DNA of 64,000 nucleotides from Homarus americanus (GCF_018991925.1 NW_024737042.1:21354769-21418768), one strand, 5' to 3'; shown: positions 45,339 to 59,600, numbered from the stretch's first letter. The notes: generated by a model from the letters alone, not told the origin. Program-made: numbers and translations.

Positions 45339-45340
<2 letters not shown>
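44640..45340. mobile_element. Penelope-like remnant C with inverted terminal arms
   Basis: Arms 44,649-44,820 and 45,175-45,336 are inverted copies, together about 170 bp each. Each contains a hammerhead-like core (44,742-44,708 minus; 45,248-45,278 plus). Between them, plus-strand text at about 44,897-45,040 gives a typical Penelope C-terminus (E-M-D-L-L-I-M-E-T-L-H-Q-Y-K-E-K-P-S-I) in a broken frame. (TA)n arrays bound both sides. The rest of the element is lost. Confidence 0.65.
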
Positions 45341-45409
<69 letters not shown>

Positions 45410-45448
45410 CAACGACCTCACCAGCGCGTTATATGGACTAAAAATTAA

Positions 45449-45542
<94 letters not shown>
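45340..45542. repeat. two (TA)n arrays with a 43-bp spacer
   Basis: TA runs at 45,340-45,405 and 45,449-45,542. The spacer contains AATCAACGACCTCACC and ATATGGACT, text also found at the outer side of the fold-back element near 5450-5500. Confidence 0.9.
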
Positions 45543-45544
<2 letters not shown>

Positions 45545-48432
45545 GCTGTTTATGTATGCATGGGGTAACACCTCCAGTTCGTTCTGTTTAGATCTTTCGC
45601 CTAAGAGAAAAAGGGCGGTTACGATTTTTTTTTCATGAACTATGAACAGATATTGGCTTTTCCTATCGCCCCTGACTTATCAATTTACTTCTATTTGGTA
45701 TTTATTTATTTATATATTTTTTACAGATATACCAATGTATTGTATTAAGAGCTACACTTACATTTCGAAGACTCCTCGAGCTCCTTAAGGCATTCTCCCT
45801 CTACATCGCTATAATAAGATGCTGGTGCATGTATCTGAACGCCCTGGAGTTTCTGTGGGTTCTCTAAAACTGAAGCCCACCTAAACCAGGGACTCCAGAA
45901 CATTGGTGCCCCAGGTTCCCAGAGTCTCTAACTGAGTCTGACCCTACTGAGACAGCGGTATTCGTCACTAAGAGTCCTTTGCTTTGCCTCCTGTTTTCCC
46001 TCTAACTTTCCTCCCTACCCGCTCCAGGTGTAGCTTGAAAGATGTACAGTAGATAAGCGCCAGAGTGATAGCACATGTGTATTCCCACTCCAGCTATGTA
46101 CCATCTTTTTAGGGGAGTCCGTCAAGATGCCTGCTGTCTGATCCATAAAAATGGGGATCCCTGTTCGCTGGGCACTGGGCAGCCTGTCGTGGTCAGACTC
46201 TTCTTGATGATGTCATTCACTTCATTATGTCTGGAATGCCAACCTTAGGGGCCTCACTGACGGGGATGTGACTGCTGTGTTAGGTTGTCCACTCGTTGCC
46301 TCAAATACATTTCTTAGCTTTTGTGCATAGGAACCACAGTACAAGATGTTATTCAAGCACGGAGTGTCAGGGATCGAGGCGAACGCCTAAGGATTAGCTT
46401 GGGGTAGCCAGTAGCAAGTCCCCTACATATAGATACTTACCCTCTGCAGCCAAACCCTCTCTAGGTCATTTGACGCCCCCTAGAATATTTCCCAGGAAAT
46501 CTTCTCCATGATAGGTTTGTCCTAGTAGATTAGTTTGTCGTATTTTAGGGGCATTGGTCTGGCTGTTTTGGATTTGCTGCTTTTTTCCTTGAATTAAGGT
46601 TGTTTACTTCTGCAATTGTTCTAATGTGTTCTGGAACGATCCTTCTATTCTGTTCAAGAAATGGCTTTAAGGAGCTTACCGTAATTGCCTAATCTTCGGC
46701 TGTTGAAGGACGGTGCAACCGTCAGGAAGTACTTTAACCTAGGTGAGGAGAGAGATTTTGTGAGGATATACACAAGACGTGGGCATCCAGATAACCTATT
46801 CTCCTTCCCTTCTTTTTCAAATTGTCCAGCTTCTGTTGAAGGACGACGGAAATGCGTAGGCGCCCAGGGGTGCCCCGAGGATGCTGTTAGCTGGAATTGA
46901 AAAAGCCAAGGAGTCGTCATGCCACCTACACGGGGCTCTGCCCCCGGACCCCCGGTGGCCCTAGCCGGGGGCTTGCCATATGCTAGGTAATAACCCAGAG
47001 TAGCGTGGTCAGCCTCCACAATAATATTAATAGTCGTTACAGTATTTCTTACCTTACTCTGAGTCAGGGTATGAGTTTGAGTCAGGGACAGGTGCTCTGA
47101 TTTTATTCCTTTTAAAATTCAATAACTTCATTATTCTAAATTTGCGACGGAAGCGTATATAAGAAATTAATAATAGAAAAAAATAGTTCTATCGGTTGAG
47201 TGAAGTGAATTTCCGGGATTCTTTGGTTGCTGTAATCTGCACAATTACCGGATTCTCCACCTATGAGGATTTACTGTATCTCTCATCATACCTTTTACAT
47301 GTTTACAAATCCTTAAGTTCACTTCCTAGGAATAATATCGGTAATTATTCGGTTTAGTGTATCTTCAAATCGAATAGAAGCACTTTTAGGCAATTTTTAC
47401 CTCATATATACATTCCTCAATCCTTGACGCCTCTTGGAAACGTGTTTCATTCAGATAAGTGGGGAGCGCCTAAAAAATTAGGTCAATAAATCTCCACCCG
47501 CCATTTCTTGTCCTATGGCGAGCTGTCTGGAGCCGTGGGGCGTGCCACACTGCCAAGGGTTAGCGCCCCCTGCAGGGGTTAGGTGAAGTTAGGTTAGGTT
47601 AGGTTAATTTAGTGAAAGTTAGGGGTCTAGATGTTTGGTTTTTGACGTATTTGGATGTATTTTGTTCAGATCTCACTTTCGTTTTTGATGGAAAATAGCC
47701 GCTTTTGATCAAGGATGACTTGAATCTTTTTTTTTCTTTTTTTAAACGCCGAAGTTCAGATTTGAATAAAACACATCAAAATACATCAGAAATCAAACGT
47801 CTCGTGAACAAATTCTAAGGTCTGCTAAAACGAATAATTACCATAATATTTTTGTTGACTGTCATTATGCAAGTAATTACTGTACTATCTATTAGGCGTT
47901 CATTCCATGCTCTCAATTTTCCTTGATCAAACAATTGAACATCTTCATTCGAAACAAACATAAAACATTCTTAATTCATTCCTCCCCTCCCCCCTCCCAT
48001 CTCCCCAAGCAGTTTCTTTCCCCCTACAACAATTTTGTTCCTCCTACAACAATTAGGGTAAATATATTATGTATGAGAAGACATTAACATCTAAAAAGAT
48101 AAGACATTGATATGAACAGATATATTGTTAAAGAACTCAACTATGTGATTCATGTTTAAAAGAAACGCCGTCAACGAGCACGACAACATGGTAAATGCAG
48201 GAATGACCTTCATTTTGGTTGACCCTAAAAAGTTTAAAATGGTGAGAGGGCGCTAGAATAGAGCTGCTACTGAGATGGAAAATGACTCAAACATAAGTTG
48301 GTTATAACGATTGATACCGCTGTCTGAAACGCCAGATGTTGATTACCTGTCCTTCCCACGTATAAAAATGAAGCTCATTTCAATAGAGGGAGATTATATT
48401 TTTCTTTATTATGTACTCTTTTCTTTTAATTT

Positions 48433-48475
48433 CTTTTCTTTTATTTTATTTTATTTTATTTTATTTTATTTTATT
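48433..48475. repeat. (TTTTA)n microsatellite
   Basis: About 8 pentanucleotide units in T-rich DNA. Confidence 0.9.
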
Positions 48476-50309
48476 TTTCTATATGTTTTGCTTATTCATT
48501 TTACGTATTTTGTTCTATATGTTTTACTTATTTATTTTACTGATTTTCTTTATTCTATTTATTTCTTATATTTCTAAGAATTTGTTTTATTTTCTAATTA
48601 CATTTCTCAAAGAATTTTTGTTTTCTTATTATGCTTTGATTTTGGGCTTACCCTGGGTTCTATTGTATTCAGTGATACAAATAATTAGGTAAACAAATAT
48701 CAGCCTTGTGATGGATTTTTGGAGAATGCTATAAAGTATTAGTATAAGTGGTATTGAAATGAAGTGGTGAAGATTGCTTATTTTCGTGTGTCACTCTTGT
48801 AGAATGTTAAAGTGAGTTGTAGTAGTTTATACTGAACATTGCTTCTGTTAACTGTACAGACTTGTTTTTGCTAACCTGGAAGTAAAGCCAAGTGGTTTTT
48901 GTAATTTGTTTTGTAATATTAACGTAGATTTGGCCAAGTCTTGAGTGAACCCCAAGGAGTGGTTCATGTTTTAGTGTTTTGTTAAAGTGTTCCTATACTC
49001 AACTTCATTTCAATAAATAATGTTATTGATTTTTATGCTATCATTACCACAGCAGTATCCATTCAATACATCCTGTCTGCACTAGTCACCGATTCTCGGC
49101 AGCACCAGCAACACACCCGGTGTTTGTTATACAGAAAATAAGGCACTCAGAGTCATACAGTATACGTCTTGTACGAGTAAATGAATGGAGCATGAACATA
49201 TTACATATAATAAGACAATAAATTACGTTAAAATAGGAACACTGATATTTTCAATAAAGTTCAACTAGGTCAAATTCACTTAATATGACAATGTCTGACG
49301 CGGAGTAACATACCTGAGTTATGGTCCACATTGGCTTATGAAAATTAGTACTAGGCGTTTACATTAAATTTTAAGGCTAGTGTTTGAGTTTGCATTGCAT
49401 CAATTACATTGGTCACAAGTACTCAGATTGGCACATGGAATGAATTGCGCATGACCGTTAGACTTTTGAGGCCTTGAGAGGTTCTGACAAATGATTAATG
49501 ACTTTCTTTAAAACAAAAATGACAACCACTTTAATAAGATCATCAGATTCTCTGATAACTGCGAATCAAAGACAGAATTTCAGTTTTGAATTCATATCCC
49601 GTAGCTTCACGAAAGTAAAAATTATTTATCATAAAGTTGGCTTAGCATTTAAATACATCATCTGAGTACAATTTTCACTACTCTTAAATATACCTTCTAT
49701 GATATATGCTCCCTTTGGAGCTGAATAAATATTGAAAATGGTCTGTTAGGTAAGCAAGTGAGGAAGTCTTACACTAATTACCATTTGGGACTCCCAATTC
49801 AGCGCTTCTGTAAAAAATACATTTATCTTAGTCGCCTACATTTACTATTTTCATTCACCTTATGAGCGCATTTTATTTGATCTATTGGCATGTTAAAGAT
49901 TAGAAGAAAAAAAAAGTTGGCACGCATTTTAAAGTAGGTACCAAAAGTGTACATATGCTGCCGGTCTAATTACAAAAATATATAGAAAATGGACGCTACC
50001 TTTCACAAGAGAAAACTAGTCTCTCTTTAGAAGGTAACTCTCTAGTTTCACTCATGTTTTATAAACGACACAAGACGGGTAATTGCCGAGAATACACACT
50101 TTTTTATTAAGGGTGAAAAAAAAGACATTTCGAATCATACATTCGATGATTCTGTAATGACTTTATTGTTGATATAATCCTCGGGGATACACTCCAACAA
50201 CGGAACCTTTAGAGATATGACAACATTGAATCAGGCGACTGAACTAAGCTCCCTATTTGTTTATCTTAGAAATGATAAGAAAGAACATTAGCCCTTATTG
50301 TAGTGAGAA

Positions 50310-50460
50310 CAAGGACACATCGCTTATGTTTATCATATGCACAACATATGACACATGTTTATCACAGTATACAAAGCATGTTTATCACACCGCACAGCTC
50401 ATGTTCACTCAGTGCACAACACATGTTAAACTCAGTACACATGTTCAATAAAGAAAATAT
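50310..50460. repeat. degenerate minisatellite, ACATGTTTATCACA-like units
   Basis: Five or six imperfect units of about 27 bp built on CATGTTTATCACA or CATGTTCACTCAGT followed by CACAACA. Confidence 0.6.
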
Positions 50461-52424
50461 GTTCACATGTTCACCCAATTAAAACACCAGCATCTTCAAG
50501 AGATGATCAAACCAGTCCCAGACTGGTTGCTCCTGACTGAGATGACGATGATCGTCAATAACTGCCTTGAGGTCCTAATTGTGGATAAGCTTATGCTCAT
50601 CTTTCTCTAGGTAGCCCTCTGTTAAATAAATAATAAAAGAAATAAACATTGGTGTAATTAGACCTATCGCAGTCGGTCACACAACGCCCTCCGCAGACTC
50701 GTCACCAGGGCAGCCGTGGAATACGGAATCTCCCAAGGTTGTGAAACTGCATTCCACCGAGGACTAAGTGGTAGTCAAATAAAATTTCAAGAATGCTTTC
50801 AATCTAATTAGAAGAGACGAGGTGATCAAAGCCGTCCATCGCCGATTCCATTGTCTCCTACCCAACGCATCAGCGAGGTTCAATAAGTCTCAACCATTCA
50901 GCTCGGTGAACACGATATTACTCGGTGTAAGACGTCCAGTTTTTCTTTCTATGAACAAAGGAACTACGCTACAAAAAATCTGTCCATTGCTTCTTGCATA
51001 AGGTTTACTTTGGTTGTATTGTATAATCCACAAATCACTAGTTTTTTTGCTCTCCCCCACCCAAAACCCACAATTCCCACGCCCTTCCCAAGTATTGTTT
51101 TTTTTTTTGGGGGCTATATCATAAACGAGTGAATTCCGACAAAAATGAAGGTCAGATTTGAACTAATCATATCAAAATCTACCAGAAGACTTTTTTTTCA
51201 AATTCCATGGTTTCTGTAATATGTATATTTACCATGAATCCTTGCCTGAATTAGGTGCGTGATCTCTAAAAGTCTTAGTTATCCCTGCATTATAACCGAT
51301 TTCGTAATATATAGTTCCAGAGAAAATATATTAAGTGGCCAAACTCAGATACATACGGCATAAACCTGCAACAAGACCTTAGGCTGATGACTGTTGCCCT
51401 CTCACAGTGGTGTTCTGGGGTTAATTACGCTGTGTAGGAATCACAGCAATGTCCGATTTTTACCAAAAGTCACCAAATCCCGATGAAATATTTGCTAGAG
51501 AATTTTTTTTTATACAGTACAGATTTTCAAATATAGAGATAGATCATTACTTTCAAACTATCATTCGAACAGGAACAGTTTAACATCAAGTACGATAAAA
51601 TTATTGGAGGAATTGTTACAAATTCTATTAGAAATCACCTAAAAAAAAACACAAGTCGATTAATTAATGACTCACATTATGGATAAAAGCGCTCGTGTCT
51701 GACTGGTCTATTAGTATTCTTACGGTTCGTAATTGTTTTGAGTCAACATTAGTGTATTTTTAGTACGTGTCTAGTTGCGATATGTTAGACAACTCTATCG
51801 TAATTAGATTTGTTGCTCTTTGAGTAAAAGAAGTTCTGATAATTTATTGTGACTCAGCTTTTTAGTGATAAGCTCATTTATTCAACTTAGATAATAAAAA
51901 ATGTTGTAAACAAATTCAGTTTTAATGTAATATATTTAGTTACATACAAGTTGCAATAATCCTAAACAATTTAATTACCAAGACAAACTCTTACCCTTAC
52001 TTAAAATTATCCATAACAAATAACAGTAAAACAATAAGTGACTCGAGACTGAATTTAAAGACAAGAAGATTTTTAACATATAATACTCCACAAAAAAACA
52101 TCATTAGAACACAAACTATATGATCAATGCATAATACATACGCATTACAGATTTCCAGTGAATTGTCCACAAGGGACGAGTTGACGGTAACAAATTTTTT
52201 TAAGTACTTCAACAAGTAATAAAAATGTGCTGAATTTCACTATGATAACCGTATTTTCCAAAATAAAAATGCTGGAAAGTATAAAATATTGGTTAAAGCT
52301 GTTAAAACTTACTGTGACAGCAAAACACCCAGTGATTGGCTATGGCGTCATCCACTTGTGGGGAAAACGAGGGCGGGAGTTATCCAGTTGATGTGAGCGT
52401 TTTGGCAGCAACCTTTCACCAAAA

Positions 52425-52661
52425 ATGATATTTAAGGAAAGGAAACGGCCTCGTTGGTGCTTCGTTCCATTGTGTAAGAGTACGGACAGAGCCACACCAG
52501 GAAAAGTAGTTGTCTCACTACAGAGGGAAATAAAGATAAACAAGATGTGGTGGCTAGCTGCTCACCGAGAGTTTTCTATGTTAGTGCACTGCTTCTATAT
52601 TTGTGTAGATCATTTTAATGCGAGTATCAAGTTAATATATACTGACATGTCTTTAATGTAG
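52425..52661 (+). CDS. THAP-type zinc-finger ORF, 78 residues
   Basis: Cys12-x4-Cys17-x42-Cys60-x2-His63 matches the C2CH pattern of THAP DNA-binding domains (C-x2-4-C-x35-50-C-x2-H). Other family features are present: Pro25 in T-P-G-K, Trp42 in the K-M-W-W-L-A-A helix and Phe64 after the His. The ORF has no continuation after the domain, and an AATAAA-like signal follows the stop within about 15 bases. It may be an exon or remnant of a P-element or other THAP-derived transposase, or a small host gene; full THAP proteins are usually longer. The start codon was chosen because it lies just before the domain. Confidence 0.5.
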   Translation: MIFKERKRPRWCFVPLCKSTDRATPGKVVVSLQREIKINKMWWLAAHREFSMLVHCFYICVDHFNASIKLIYTDMSLM

Positions 52662-52689
52662 TTATAAATGAATAAACTATCGTGTCATC

Positions 52690-53245
52690 CTGTGTATTTA
52701 ACTCTGACACCACTCACACAAATATTAGATAAACAGCACTGGAGTCAAACAATTACTTAAAACAAAACATTCAATACAACAAAGTACAGGTATTTCCTAC
52801 GGCTGCAGATGAATCCTCCTCCTAACCAGCACGGTGGAATGTTCTGGCAACGTGGTGATCCGCTCTCAGGGGGAAGGTCCAGGGCAGCTTCCTCACTTGG
52901 CGACGGCGTTGGTGGGCGATGTCTTGCCACACAGGAGAGACGCCAGGGCACGGACGGTGGATAGGGCGTGAAGGAAGTGGCGATCACGTGGCAACCGCGG
53001 CAGTAGCTGGAGTAGGTGACCGGAGTTGACAGCCGAATAGTGAAGGACTGGGGAATCAGCCCACGAGCCCAGGAACCTCAGATGAGTACACAACCAGAGT
53101 TGGAATCGAACAGAGGGGTAAAGTAACAGCTGTGGTGAAGGCTGAATCATATCTGGTGTGCGACGAGGCAGCAGCGACCTTCTCACCTCCGTCTCTCCCC
53201 CTAGTGGGGCCGCGAACAAGCATTCGAGCGGCGGACAACCATCCC
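52690..53245 (-). mobile_element. LTR with primer-binding-site-like motif, minus strand
   Basis: Same family as 31,495-32,000. On the minus strand it starts about 53,245 with TGTAACGAGCGGG and ends before TGGTGTCAGAG (52,712-52,702). An open minus-strand frame through it has no known domain. It appears longer at its start than the plus-strand copy. Confidence 0.5.
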
Positions 53246-53344
53246 GCTCGTTACAGCCCTAACATTGTACACATTTGCACTTCTAGTCATAATGACCCTT
53301 CATTTTCAACTTAGCCTAGGACAAGAACTCTCGAGCAATCTCCC

Positions 53345-53620
53345 CAACTCTCTTCAGTCTAGCTTTGAATTTGTCTACATACACTGAAAGTGGAATTTTA
53401 TCTTGTTGTTCACCCAGCTCTCCTTCAAAATTGTCAACGGATCCCTCACATCATGTCCGAAAACAAACTGAAAAGGACTAAAACCAAGAACATCCTGGCA
53501 ACTATCCCTAATGGCGAATAACATTAGTGGCACTCCTTCATCCCACTCCTTCTCATTCTCCCAAAAGTATTTGTTTAACATTGATTTGAATGTCTGATAG
53601 AACCGTTTAGTGGCTCCATG
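53345..53620 (-). pseudogene. Ty3/gypsy integrase C-terminal fragment
   Basis: On the minus strand: K-E-W-D-E-G-V-P-L-M-L-F-A-I-R-D, L-G-F-S-P-F-Q-F-V-F-G-H-D-V-R-D-P-L, the region just after the integrase catalytic Glu in Ty3/gypsy elements. It is a different family from the element at 33-39 kb. Its 5' side is cut exactly where the 21-bp satellite begins. Confidence 0.7.
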
Positions 53621-56600
53621 GCGTTAAACTAACACCAAATGGTGTTAAACTAATTTTAAATGGCGTTAAACAAACTTTAAATGGAGTGTAACTAACTTTA
53701 AATGGCGTTAAATGCGCTAAAAATGGTGTTAAACTAACTTTAATAGGAATTAAACTAACTTCAAATGGTGTTAAACTAACTTTATATGGCGTTAAACTAA
53801 CTTTAAGAGGCATTAAACTCACTTCAAATGGTGTTAAACTAACTTTAACTGGCGTAAAAGTAATATCAAATGGCGTTAAACTAAATTTAAATGGCGTGAA
53901 ACTAACTTTAAATGGCGTTAAAAATGTTTTAAATTGTGTTAAACTAAATTAAAATAGTGTTAAAATGACTTTAAATGGCGTTCAACTAACTTTAAATGCC
54001 ATTAAACCAACTTTAAATGGCGTTAAACAAGTTTTAAATGCCGTTAAACTAACTTTATATGGCGTTAAACTAATTTTAAATGGTGTGAAACTAACTTCAA
54101 ACGGCGTTAAACTAACGTTAAATTCCATGAAACTAACTTTAAATGGTGTTAAACATGTTTTAAATGGCGTTAAACTAACTTTAAATGGTGTTAAATAACT
54201 TTAAATTGCGTTCAATAACTTTAAATGGAGTTAAACTAACTTCAAATGGCGTTAAACTAACTTCAAATGGCATTAAACTTAACTTCAAATGGCGTTAATC
54301 TAAATTCATATGGCGTTAAAAAACTTTAAATGGCATTAAACTATCTTCAAATAGCGTTCACCTAACTTTAATGGGCATTCAACTTACTTTAAATAGCGTT
54401 CAACTAACTTTAAATGGCATTAAAAGAACTTTAAATGGCGTAAAACTAACCTTATATGGTGTTAAAGTAACTTTAAATGGCGTTAAACTAACTTTAAATG
54501 GCGTTAAACTTACTTTAATTTGCGTTAAACATGTTTTTAATGACGTTAAACTAACTAAAAATGGCATTAAAATAACTAACTTTTATATTGCGCATTAAAC
54601 TAACTTCAAATGGCGTTAAACTTACTTCAGATGGCGTTAAACTAACTTCAAAACGTTTTAAATTAACTTTAAATGGTGTTAAACTAACTTTAAATGGTGT
54701 GAAACTAACTTTAAATGTCGTTAAACATGTTTTAAATGGCATTAAACTAACTTCATATGGCTATAAACTAATTTCAAATGGCGTTAAACTATCGTTAAAT
54801 GGCATTAAACGAACTTTAAATGGGGTTAAACTAACTTTATATGGCGCTAAACTAACTTTAAATGACATTAAACTAACTTTAAATGACGTTAAACTAACTT
54901 TAAATGGCGTTGAAACTAACTTTAAATGGCGTTAAACTAACTTTAAATGGTGTGAAACTAACTTTAAATGGCGATAAACTAACTTTAATTGGCGCTAAAC
55001 ATGGTTTCAATTGCGTTAGACTAACATTAATTGGCGTTAAACTAACTTTAAATGGCGTTAAACGTGTTTTAAATGGCGTTAAACTAACTTCAAATGGCAT
55101 TAAACTAACTTCAAATTGCGTTAAAGTAACTTCATATGGCATTAAACAAACTTTAAATTGCATTAAACTAACTTCAAATGGCGTTCACCTAACTTTAATG
55201 GGCATTCAACTTACTTTAAATAGCGTTCAACTAACTTTAAATGGCGTCAAACTAACTTTATATGGAGTTAAACTAACTTTAAATGGCGTTAAACTAACTT
55301 TAATTTGCGTTAAACATGTTTTAAATGACGTTAAACTAACTAAAAATGGCATTAAAATGACTTTATATGGCATTAAACTAACTTTAAATGGCGTTAAACA
55401 TGTTATAAATTGCGTTAAACTAACTTCAAATGGCGTTGAACTAACTTCAAATGGCGTTAAACTTACTTTAGATGGCGTTAAACTAACTTCAAAACGTTTT
55501 AAATTAACTTTAAATGGTGTTAAACTAACTTTAAATGGTGTGAAACTAACTTTAAATGTCGTTAAACATGTTTTAAATGGCATTAAACTAACTTCATATG
55601 GCTATAAACTAATTTCAAATGGCGTTAAACTATCGTTAAATGGCATTAAACGAACTTTAAATGGCGTTAAACTAACTTTATATGGCGCTAAACTAACTTT
55701 AAATGGCATTAAACTAACTTTAAATGGCGTTCAACTAACTTTAAATGGCGTTGAAACTAACTTTAAATGGCGTTAAACTAACTTTAAATGGCGTTAAACT
55801 AACTTTAATTGGCTCTAAACATGGTTTCAATTGCGTTAGACTAACTTTAATTGGCGTTAAACTAACTTTAAATGGCGTTAAACGTGTTTTAAATGGCGTT
55901 AAACTAACTTCAAATGGCTTTAAACTAACTTTAAATGGTGTGAAACTAACTTTAAATGTCGTTAAACATGTTTTAAATGGCATTAAACTAACTTCAAATG
56001 GCGTTAAACTAACTTCAAATGGCGTTAAACTAACGTTAAATGGGATTAAACGAACTTTAAATGGCGTTAAACTAACTTCAAATGGCATTAAACTAACTTC
56101 AAATGGCGTTCACCTAACTTTAATGGGCATTCAACTTACTTTAAATAGCGTTGAAAACTAACTATAAAATTTAAACTAAATTTAAAATGGCGCTAAACAT
56201 GGTTTCAATTGCGTTAGACTAACTTTAATTGGCGTTAAACTAACTTTAAATGGCGTTAAACGTGTTTTAAATGGCGTTAAACTAACTTCAAATGGCATTA
56301 AACTAACTTCAAATTGCGTTAAAGTAACTTCATATGGCATTAAACAAACTTTAAATTGCATTAAACTAACTTCAAATGGCGTTCACCTAACTTTAATGGG
56401 CATTCAACTTACTTTAAATAGCGTTCAACTAACTTTAAATAGCGTTCAACTAACTTTAAATGGCGTTAATCAAACTTTATATGGAGTTAAACTAACTTTA
56501 AATGGCGTTAAACTAACTTTAATTTGCGTTAAACATGTTTTAAATGACGTTAAACTAACTAAAAATGGCATTAAAATAACTTTATTTGGCATTAAACTAA

Positions 56601-59600
56601 CTTTAAATGGCGTTAAACATGTTTTAAATTGCGTTAAACTAACTTCAAATGGCGTTAAACTAACTTCAAATGGCGTTAAACTTACTTCAGATGGCGTTAA
56701 ACTAACTTCAAAACGTTTTAAACTAACTTTAAATGGCGTTAAACTAACTTTAAATGGTGTGAAACTAACTTTAAATGTCGTTAAACATGTTTTAAATGGC
56801 ATTAAATTAACTTCAAATGGCGTTAAACTAACTTCATATGGCATTAAACAAACTTTAAATTGCATTAAACTAACTTCAAATGGCGTTCACCTAACTTTAA
56901 ATGGCGTTGAAACTAACTTTAAATGGCGTTAAACTAACTTTAAATGTGTGAAACTAACTTTAAATGGCGATAAGCTAACTTTAATTGGCGCTAAACATGG
57001 TTTCAATTGCGTTAGACTAATTTTAATTGGCGTTAAACTAACTTTAAATGGCGTTAAACGTGTTTTAAATGGCGTTAAACTAATTTCAAATGGCATTAAA
57101 CTAACTTCAAATTGCGTTAAAGTAACTTCATATGGTTAAATGGGATTAAACGAACTTTAAATGGCGTTAAACTAACTTCAAATGGCATTAAACTAACTTC
57201 AAATGGCGTTCACCTAACTTTAATGGGCATTCAACTTACTTTAAATAGCGTTCAACTAACTTTAAATAGCGTTCAACTAACTTTAAATGGCGTTAATCAA
57301 ACTTTATATGGAGTTAAACTAACTTTAAATGGCGTTAAACTAACTTTAATTTGCGTTAAACATGTTTTAAATGACGTTAAACTAACTAAAAATGGCATTA
57401 AAATAACTTTATATGGCATTAAACTAACTTTAAATGGCGTTAAACATGTTTTAAATTGCGTTAAACTAACTTCAAATGGCGTTAAACTAACTTCAAATGG
57501 CGTTAAACTAACTTCAAATGGCGTTAAACTTACTTCAGATGGCGTTAAACTAACTTCAAAACGTTTTAAACTAACTTTAAATGGCGTTAAACTAACTTTA
57601 AATGGTGTGAAACTAACTTTAAATGTCGTTAAACATGTTTTAAATGCATTAAATAAACTTCAAATGGCGTTAAACTAACTTCAAATGGCGTTAAACTAAC
57701 TTTAAATGGCATTAAACGAACTTTAAATGGCGTTAAACTAACTTTATATGGCGCTAAACTAACTTTAAATGGCGTTAAACTAACTTTAAATGGCGTTGAA
57801 ACTAACTTTAAATGGCGTTAAACTAACTTTAAATGGTGTGAAACTAACTTTAAATAGCGATAAACTAACTTTAATTGGCGCTAAACATGGTTTCAATTGC
57901 GTTAGACTAATTTTAATTGGCGTTAAACTAACTTTAAATGGCGTTAAACGTGTTTTAAATGGCGTTAAACTAACTTCAAATGGCATTAAACTAACTTCAA
58001 ATTGCATTAAACTAACTTCAAATGGCGTTCACCTAACTTTAATGGGCATTCAACTTACTTTAAATAGCGTTCAACTAACTTTAAATGGCGTTAAACTAAC
58101 TTTATATGGAGTTAAACTAACTTTAAATGGCGTTAAAGTAACTTTAAATGGCGTTAAAGTAACTTTAAATGGCGTTAAAGTAACTTTAAATGGCGTTAGA
58201 CTAACGTTAAATGGCGTGAAACTAACTTTAAATGGAGATAAACTAACTTTAATTGGCGCTAAACATGGTTTAAATTGCGTTAAACTAACAATAAATGGCG
58301 TTAAATAACTTTATATGGCGTTAAACTAACTTTAAATATCAGTAAACGAACTTTAAATGGAGTTAGACTAACTTTAAATGGCGTTAAACTAACTTTAAAT
58401 GGCGTTAAACTAACTTTTAAATGGCATTAAACTAATTTTAAATTCCGTTAAACTAACTTTAATTTGCGCTAAACATGTTTTAAATGACGTTAAACTAACT
58501 CAAAATGGCATTAAAATAACTTCAAATGGTGTTAAACTTATTTTAAATGGCGTAAAACGAACTTTAAATGGCGTGTAACTAACTTTAAATGGAGTGAAAT
58601 GCGCTTAAAATTGCGTTAAACTAACTTTAAAAGGCATTAAACTAATTTCAAATTGTTATAAACTAACATTAAATGGCTTAAACCTAATATAAAATGGCGC
58701 TAAACTAACTTTAAATGGCGTGAAATTAACTTTAAGTGGAGTTAAACATGTTTTAAACGGCGATAAACTAACTTTAAATGGCGTTCAACATGTTTTAAAT
58801 GTCGTTAAACTAACTTTATATGGCGTTAAACTAACGTTTAATGCCGTGAAACTAACTTTAAATGGTGTTACACATGTTTTAAATGGCGTTAAACTAACTT
58901 TAAATGGTGTTAAAATAACTTTAAATAGCGTTCAAACAAGTTTAAATGGTGTTAAACTAACTTTAAATGGCGTTAAACTAGCTTCATATGGCGTTAATTT
59001 AACTTCAAATGGCATTAAACTTAACTTCAAATGGCGTTAAACTAACTTCATATGGCGTTAAAAAAACTTTAAATGGCGTTAAACTAACTTCATATGGCGT
59101 TAAAAAAACTTTAAATGGCATTAAACTAACTTCAAATGGCGTTCACTTAACTTTAATGGGCGTTCAATTTACTTTAAATAGCATTAAACTAACTTTAAAT
59201 TTCATTAAACTAACTTTAAATGGCATTAAACGATCTTTAAATGGCGTTAAACATGCTTTAAATGACGTTAAACATGTTTCAAATTGCGTTAAACTAAATT
59301 CAAATGGCGTTAAACTAACTTTATATGGCTTGAAACTAACTTTAAATGGCGTTAAACATGTTTTAAATGGCATTAAACTAAATTTAAATGGCGTTAAACT
59401 AACTTTATATGGCTTGAAACTAACTTTAAATGGCGTTAAACATGTTTTAAATGGCATTAAACTAAATTTAAATGGCGTTATATCTTCAAATGGCGTTAAA
59501 CTAAGTTCAGATGGCGTTAAACTAACTTCAAAACGTTTTAAACCTTCTTTAAGTAAACTAACCTTTAAATGGTGTGAAACTAACTTTAAATGTCGTTGCA

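Larger units (their letters stand above)
45560..52320. other. AT-rich region without supported genes
   Basis: Minor items only: a GC-rich inverted patch at about 46,925-46,980 (GGGGCTCTGCCCC and CCCCGG...CCGGGGG), three TTAGG units at 47,589-47,605, a (TTTTA)n run at 48,433-48,475 and a degenerate array at 50,310-50,460. No RT, transposase or splice-linked coding signal was found. Confidence 0.45.

Noticed and set aside
46654..47019. 121-codon minus-strand frame near a GC-rich patch
   Set aside because: Low-complexity residue pattern and no similarity to known families that I can recognise.
47589..47605. TTAGG repeats as telomere sequence
   Set aside because: Only about three units, far too few; a chance interstitial match.
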